DNA from: Staphylococcus sp. Marseille-Q5304
GTDB lineage: Bacteria; Bacillota; Bacilli; Staphylococcales; Staphylococcaceae
Assembly (NCBI RefSeq): GCF_943737015.1
Contig: NZ_CALSFP010000001.1
Span: forward strand, 992,001 to 1,056,000
Reading direction: 5' to 3'
DNA: 64,000 nucleotides
Below are positions 59,641 through 64,000 of the stretch, one piece after another. The translations under genes and the position numbers were made by a program. The notes under the pieces were generated by a model, which was given only the letters and a program-made list of their open reading frames with translations, was not told the DNA's origin and searched no databases. Numbering within the stretch: the first letter of the stretch is position 1; each line of letters opens with the position of its first letter.

Positions 59641-59667
59641 AAAATGTAAACCATTGAGGTGATTAAA

Positions 59668-60354
59668 TTGAATATAGAATTTTTAAAAAGTAGACCCGTC
59701 ATTATCCATAAAGAACTACTTGAGCACTATAATGAGTTCGGATTAACAGAAACGGATCTCGTTATATTGATTAAACTCATATATGCTTCTGAAATTTCAA
59801 AAAAGCAACCTACAGTAGAGTCATTACAGCAAGGTACAACATTAGATTCGCGTGCAATTACCTCAATTATCCAAAATTTAATTCAACTTGATTTATTAGA
59901 TTTAAATGTTAGCAAAGATGAAGAAGGTAAATTCACTGAATACATGAATCTTGATAAATTTTATGAAAAACTAAATGAACTATTTGAGCAACTTAATGTG
60001 AAAGAAGCATCAAATCAAGATAAGATTGCGTTTCAAACGTTATTTCAGCAATTTGAACAAGCATTTGGAAGACCATTGTCACCGTTTGAAATAGAAACGC
60101 TCAATCAATGGATTGATTATGATCAACATAGTTTAAATATTATTCAAGCTGCACTTGATGAAGCAACGATGCAAAGTAAAATGAGTTTCAAATATATTGA
60201 TCGTATCTTATTAAATTGGAAGAAAAATAATGTGGAAACCATTGAAGATTCTAAAAAAGTAAGTCACCAATTTCACAAACCACAAATGAAACATAATGTG
60301 AAGAAAGTTCCGAAATTTGATTGGTTGAATGGAGAGAATTCAAATGATAAGTAA
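59668..60354 (+). CDS. dnaD: Primosomal protein DnaD
   Basis: Initiation and restart primosome protein of low-GC Gram-positives (228 aa). The N-terminal winged-helix oligomerisation domain (1-115) contains LTETDLVILIKLIYASE. The C-terminal DnaB_2 domain has the signature YIDRILLNWKKN near 182. It starts with TTG at 59668, 6 nt after GAGGTG; the upstream in-frame GTG overlaps that site. Overlaps nth by 11 nt. The asnS-dnaD-nth-ypoC-pbp2 neighbourhood matches B. subtilis. Confidence 0.94.
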   Translation: MNIEFLKSRPVIIHKELLEHYNEFGLTETDLVILIKLIYASEISKKQPTVESLQQGTTLDSRAITSIIQNLIQLDLLDLNVSKDEEGKFTEYMNLDKFYEKLNELFEQLNVKEASNQDKIAFQTLFQQFEQAFGRPLSPFEIETLNQWIDYDQHSLNIIQAALDEATMQSKMSFKYIDRILLNWKKNNVETIEDSKKVSHQFHKPQMKHNVKKVPKFDWLNGENSNDK

Positions 60355-60997
60355 TAAAAAATCCCTTGAAATGATAGACATCATTGCAGATATGTTTCCA
60401 AATGCACAAATTGAACTCGTACATGACAATGCATTTGAACTTACAATTGCTGTACTTTTATCTGCACAGACTACCGATAATTCAGTCAACAAAATAACTA
60501 AATCTTTATTTAAAAAATACAAAACACCCCAAGACTATATTGATGTAGATATTTCAGAATTAGAGAATGATTTACGCACAATCGGTTTATATCGAAATAA
60601 AGCCAAAAATATAAAAAAATTATGTCAGTCATTGTTAGAAAAATTTGATGGAAAAATACCAAATACGCACAAAGAATTAGAAAGTTTAGCCGGTGTAGGT
60701 AGAAAAACGGCAAATGTTGTAATGAGTGTTGCCTTTGATGAACCCTCATTAGCCGTTGATACACATGTAGAACGTGTTTCAAAAAGGTTAGGTATTTGTC
60801 GTTGGAAAGACAACGTAAGACAAGTAGAAGATAGATTATGCAAAGTTATTCCTAAAGAACGTTGGAATAAATCACATCATCAACTTATTTTTTTCGGACG
60901 TTATCATTGTTTAGCTCGAAAACCAAAGTGTGATATTTGTCCATTATTAGAAATGTGTAGAGAAGGACAAAAGCGTATCAAAGCTGAAGCAAAATAG
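60344..60997 (+). CDS. nth: Endonuclease III
   Basis: DNA glycosylase/AP lyase for oxidised pyrimidines (217 aa). The helix-hairpin-helix LAGVGRKTANVVM near 112 holds the catalytic Lys, and AVDTHVERV near 134 the catalytic Asp. The 4Fe-4S ligands follow the exact C-x6-C-x2-C-x5-C spacing (CLARKPKCDICPLLEMC near 193). The ATG at 60344 follows GGAGAG within dnaD. A longer frame from 60329 has no support. Confidence 0.95.
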   Translation: MISNKKSLEMIDIIADMFPNAQIELVHDNAFELTIAVLLSAQTTDNSVNKITKSLFKKYKTPQDYIDVDISELENDLRTIGLYRNKAKNIKKLCQSLLEKFDGKIPNTHKELESLAGVGRKTANVVMSVAFDEPSLAVDTHVERVSKRLGICRWKDNVRQVEDRLCKVIPKERWNKSHHQLIFFGRYHCLARKPKCDICPLLEMCREGQKRIKAEAK

Positions 60998-61030
60998 TTT
61001 AAAACAGTAACTAAGAGGTGTGAATTAAAC

Positions 61031-61363
61031 ATGACGGATAAAGATCGTTTTACACAACTTGAAGAACAATTGGATAAATTTGCACAAGCCAAAAAATTAA
61101 AAACTCCAGAAGCAAAAGATTTATTAGATCAATATTTCGACTTAATTATCAATTACTTTAAAGAAATAAATGATGTCGCTTCAATCGATTTTGATCAAAT
61201 GGAAGATTATCCAGTTGTACCTATGAATTTCGAAGAACGTTATCATTATATGATTGAACGTAAATATCACTTCATGGGCTATAGACAAATGAAAACTTTA
61301 AAAACGGAGTTAGTTAAAATGAACGCCTCATATAAAATCCGTTCAAAAAATAAACATTCATAA
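61031..61363 (+). CDS. YpoC-like protein (short)
   Basis: A 110-aa helical, charged protein of unknown function. Sequence features: DRFTQLEEQLDKFAQAKKL at the N-terminus, a central DFDQMEDYPVVPMNFEERY segment and a basic C-terminus (KIRSKNKHS). The assignment to YpoC rests on position between nth and pbp2 (B. subtilis nth-ypoC-ponA) and on that central block; the B. subtilis protein is longer as I recall. AAGAGGTG precedes the ATG. Confidence 0.7.
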   Translation: MTDKDRFTQLEEQLDKFAQAKKLKTPEAKDLLDQYFDLIINYFKEINDVASIDFDQMEDYPVVPMNFEERYHYMIERKYHFMGYRQMKTLKTELVKMNASYKIRSKNKHS

Positions 61364-61409
61364 TACAGATTAAGTAAGCTACATTTACAAAATTAAATTG
61401 ATAAGAAAA

Positions 61410-61440
61410 AAAACCCGATTCCATATTGGAATCGGGTTTT
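61410..61440. terminator. Bidirectional terminator between the YpoC-like gene and pbp2
   Basis: AAAACCCGATTCCA (61410-61423) pairs perfectly with TGGAATCGGGTTTT (61427-61440), 3-base loop. T-runs on both strands, directly after the pbp2 stop on the minus strand. Confidence 0.92.
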
Positions 61441-61448
61441 AAACTAAC

Positions 61449-63803
61449 TTAAGATGCTTTATTATTACCAAAAATTGCATTTAAGTTAAATAAACTACTT
61501 AAAGCGTTTGAGCCACTAGAACCATTTGAACTGCTTGAATTTTGTTGGTTAGCACCAGCATTTTGTTGGTTATTACCACTTGCATTACTAGCACTACCAT
61601 TTGTTACAGTTCCACTATTTGATGTACCACCGCTCGAGTTATTGCTTGATGATCTAGATTGTGAAGATGAATTGCTACTTTGTTTATCATCATCTTTTTT
61701 GTCTGAGCTTGAAGAACTGCTTGAACTACCTTGTCCTTCTGGTTTATCACTCGTTGTATTGTGGTCTTCATGACCTTTAACAGATAATGAATCTTTGTCA
61801 GATCCTTCAACAGAATCTGGTTTCTCGAAGTCTTTACCATTTTTAGAAGCAATGTCACCCATAACATCTTCAAGTAAATATTGTGGGTATTCTTGTTCTT
61901 TGTGTCCGACGAATGAATTTGTTCCACCTTGTTTAACTTGGTTGAAGCCCATCCATACAGACATACTGTATTTAGGAGTGAAACCGTTAATCCAAACGTC
62001 TTTGGCAGCATCATCAGGTAAGTTATATTGTTTATAAGTTTGGTCGCCATACGTACCAGTACCTGTTTTAGCTGCAAGGTTAACACCAGAAACGCCATGT
62101 CCATAAGCAGAACCATAAGGTTCAAATGTACCTTTTAATACTTCTGCTAACATGTAAGCTGTGTAATCTTTCATAGCTTTCTTACTTGTATGTTCATATT
62201 CCACAGTTTCACCGTCGTCTTTAACAACTTTCTTAATTGAATGCGCGTTGTTATAGTCACCGCCATTGGCAATAGATGCAAAGGCTGATGCTAATTGAGT
62301 AGGTGAGAATTCTGAAGATGAACCACCAAGTACTTCAGAAGCGCCGATTTTACTTTGATAATCTAAGCCAACATTCTCGGCAAATTTCTTAGGTGCATCT
62401 TCGCCTGCATCTTCTTTAGATGCTTGCCAAGCTTTAAGCGCTGGAATGTTGAAACTTTCACGTAATGCATCGTATAATCTTACATTTCCGTGACCATTAC
62501 CATCGTAGTTTTTGAAGCCTACACCATCAACTTGATAATTGGCCTCATCTTGGATTTCATGGTTTGTTGCCCATTGCATATTTTCAATCGCTGGACCGTA
62601 TGCTAAGAATGGTTTTAATGATGAACCAGTAGGGTGAGGATCCGTTGCTAAGTTTCTATCTTTAATATCTTCGTAGTCACGACCACCAGATATCGCAACA
62701 AGTCCGCCACTCTCACTATCGACAATACTTGAACCTACTTGTTGGTCACCGTTTTTATAGTAATTACCATTGTCGATACGGTTTTGCAATGTTTTTTGAA
62801 CATCTTTATCCATGTTTGTGTAAATCTTAATACCGCTGTTTAATACATCGCCAAGTTTTTCATTTTTGAATTCTTTGTTGTTCATTAACTCTGACTTAAC
62901 GAAGTTGATGTATGAATCGTATTCTTTATTAGATTTATCTTCAGTAACTTGACGTTGTTTATCAGTACGTTTTACTAAAGTATCTTGTAAAGAAGTTTTT
63001 TGTGCTTTTTCTTTTTGTTTTTCAGTAATTCTGCCATGTTTGGCCATTAGATAAAGCACTGTATCTTTACGATTCTCAGCTTGTTTTGGATGATCATAAA
63101 CATTGTTTAGGTTCGGAACCTGTGGTAAACCTGCAAGATAAGCTGATTCTGCTAAACTCAAATCATCTAAATCTTTGTTGAAATAATATTTAGCAGCAGC
63201 TTTAACACCTGTCACACCATCAGAGTAATAAATTTTGTTCAAGTAAATTTGGAAAATTTCATCTTTACTATATTCTTGCTCTAGACGGTATGAAAGATAT
63301 GCTTCTTGAGCTTTACGGCCGATAGATTTTTGGTCATTAAGGAAAGTACGTTTAACAACTTGTTGTGTTAACGTAGAAGCACCTTGTGAACCAAATCCAC
63401 CTGTAACGTTTTTAGCTACAGCGCCAAATAAACGTTTGTAATCAATTGCTCCGTGTTTGTAGAAACTGTTATCTTCAGTTGCTAATACAGCATCTTTCAT
63501 CTGTTTAGGTACTTTGTCAATGTCAACGTGCTCTTGTCTGGCACCATTATCAAGTGTCTTAACTAAGTCGCCATCTCTGTCATAGATTTTAGCTGGCTTG
63601 TTATCACTTAATTTTGCATCTGTAAATGCAGGTGCTTTCCAAGCATAATATGCAAAGAGCAAAATACCAATAAGAGCTAATGCAATAAAGGCGATTACAA
63701 GAAAACCAAAGATTTTGATAATCGTTCGCTTCACATTTCTATTATTCTTTTGTCCGGACTCACTACTTTTATTAGTATGTGAAGTCCCTTTCTTTTCCGT
63801 CAT
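61449..63803 (-). CDS. pbp2: Penicillin-binding protein 2 (bifunctional class A PBP)
   Basis: Peptidoglycan glycosyltransferase and transpeptidase (784 aa). A short cytoplasmic tail precedes the single membrane anchor (about 31-52). The GT51 domain has [11 protein letters not shown] near 109 (catalytic Glu) and [16 protein letters not shown] near 139. The transpeptidase carries the Ser nucleophile in TGSSLKPF near 395 and the KTG motif in [10 protein letters not shown] near 579. Residues from about 665 form a Ser/Asn/Gly/Gln-rich tail, longer than I recall for S. aureus (total about 727 aa). Translationally coupled to recU by a 4-nt ATGA overlap. In S. aureus its transglycosylase is needed with PBP2a for methicillin resistance; no mecA is seen here. 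Confidence 0.95.
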   Translation of the reverse strand: MTEKKGTSHTNKSSESGQKNNRNVKRTIIKIFGFLVIAFIALALIGILLFAYYAWKAPAFTDAKLSDNKPAKIYDRDGDLVKTLDNGARQEHVDIDKVPKQMKDAVLATEDNSFYKHGAIDYKRLFGAVAKNVTGGFGSQGASTLTQQVVKRTFLNDQKSIGRKAQEAYLSYRLEQEYSKDEIFQIYLNKIYYSDGVTGVKAAAKYYFNKDLDDLSLAESAYLAGLPQVPNLNNVYDHPKQAENRKDTVLYLMAKHGRITEKQKEKAQKTSLQDTLVKRTDKQRQVTEDKSNKEYDSYINFVKSELMNNKEFKNEKLGDVLNSGIKIYTNMDKDVQKTLQNRIDNGNYYKNGDQQVGSSIVDSESGGLVAISGGRDYEDIKDRNLATDPHPTGSSLKPFLAYGPAIENMQWATNHEIQDEANYQVDGVGFKNYDGNGHGNVRLYDALRESFNIPALKAWQASKEDAGEDAPKKFAENVGLDYQSKIGASEVLGGSSSEFSPTQLASAFASIANGGDYNNAHSIKKVVKDDGETVEYEHTSKKAMKDYTAYMLAEVLKGTFEPYGSAYGHGVSGVNLAAKTGTGTYGDQTYKQYNLPDDAAKDVWINGFTPKYSMSVWMGFNQVKQGGTNSFVGHKEQEYPQYLLEDVMGDIASKNGKDFEKPDSVEGSDKDSLSVKGHEDHNTTSDKPEGQGSSSSSSSSDKKDDDKQSSNSSSQSRSSSNNSSGGTSNSGTVTNGSASNASGNNQQNAGANQQNSSSSNGSSGSNALSSLFNLNAIFGNNKAS

Positions 63804-64000
63804 ACGCGGTCCTCACTTTCATCTAATATCAACTTATCAACAGCATTGATGTAATTCAAACGTGGTTGATACTGATAGGGAATATAGTAACCATTTTTTT
63901 TAATTTCTTCAACCGTTATAGACTTTTTAATTCCATTTAAATATCTTTCCCAAAAATATTTAAAATTAGCATAAGGCAAAAGATAAACTTCATCTAATGT
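63800..64000 (-). CDS. recU: Holliday junction resolvase RecU, C-terminal part
   Basis: Only the last 66 codons are in the window; the 5' end lies beyond base 64000. The tail contains [32 protein letters not shown] and ends LDESEDRV, the conserved C-terminus of staphylococcal RecU. The stop TGA overlaps the pbp2 ATG (ATGA). RecU cuts Holliday junctions with RuvAB, and the recU-pbp2 pairing is conserved in Bacilli. Confidence 0.93.
   Translation of the reverse strand, partial: TLDEVYLLPYANFKYFWERYLNGIKKSITVEEIKKNGYYIPYQYQPRLNYINAVDKLILDESEDRV

Noticed and set aside
61604..62125. Long minus-strand frame inside pbp2
   Set aside because: It is a shifted frame of the pbp2 coding strand with no ribosome site; pbp2 is clearly the real gene.

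Overview
The window is a low-GC Firmicute chromosome segment. Gene content, gene order and close protein similarity (EbpS, SrrAB, PBP2/RecU, the Bkd cluster, HepS-MenG-HepT) identify it as Staphylococcus. Many proteins differ clearly in sequence and length from the S. aureus versions as I remember them (PBP2 784 aa, EbpS 456 aa, RpsA 397 aa), so it is most likely a coagulase-negative species. I cannot name the species from this sequence alone. The region is core chromosome. I see no rRNA, tRNA, CRISPR array, insertion sequence or prophage.

Layout: (1) 1-4.7 kb: xseA (5' end outside the window)-xseB-ispA, then ahrC and recN. (2) 5-9.7 kb: the branched-chain 2-oxoacid dehydrogenase operon lpdA-bkdA1-bkdA2-bkdB. 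(3) 9.9-12.9 kb: bacilliredoxin, a YqjA-like membrane protein, a 31-codon Prli42-like gene on the minus strand, and an M20 peptidase. (4) 13-18 kb: gnd, an AraC/GyrI-type regulator and zwf (the oxidative pentose phosphate genes), then rnz. (5) 18-23.3 kb: proC, an SDR, an aldo/keto reductase, nudF, fur and xerD, in an order resembling the B. subtilis yqj-yqk region. (6) 23.4-28.6 kb: a DUF309 gene, scpA-scpB-rluB and srrAB. (7) 28.7-33.9 kb: an FMN riboswitch and ribU, ferredoxin, ypbB-recQ, ebpS. (8) 34-41.4 kb: ypdA, ansA, cmk, rpsA, der, gpsA, hup. (9) 41.7-51.6 kb: hepS-menG-hepT-ndk (menaquinone and nucleotides), aroC-aroB-aroA (shikimate), and a TPR/UPF0302/DUF1405/Zn-peptidase group. 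(10) 51.8-64 kb: MazG-like, bshA, cca, birA, dinG, asnS, dnaD-nth-ypoC, and the convergent recU-pbp2 pair (recU runs off the right edge).

Two functional themes run across the window. First, thiol and redox homeostasis: bshA makes a bacillithiol precursor, ypdA reduces bacillithiol disulfide, a bacilliredoxin acts on mixed disulfides, and zwf and gnd supply the NADPH. Second, respiration control: srrAB lies near hepS-menG-hepT for menaquinone, and ferredoxin and riboflavin uptake are also encoded here. Most genes sit in short operons with overlapping ends, separated by clear rho-independent terminators, several of them bidirectional between convergent genes.

The more interesting points are regulatory or structural. 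They are a translational-type FMN riboswitch; a Fur-box-like site overlapping the fur -10; an unexplained structured element between fur and xerD; strong dyads upstream of hup, aroC, ypdA, lpdA and scpA; an intergenic repeat-like hairpin at the end of the SDR gene; an SrrB without two cysteines described as redox-active in S. aureus; and a very long low-complexity PBP2 tail. I found no convincing new multi-gene system.
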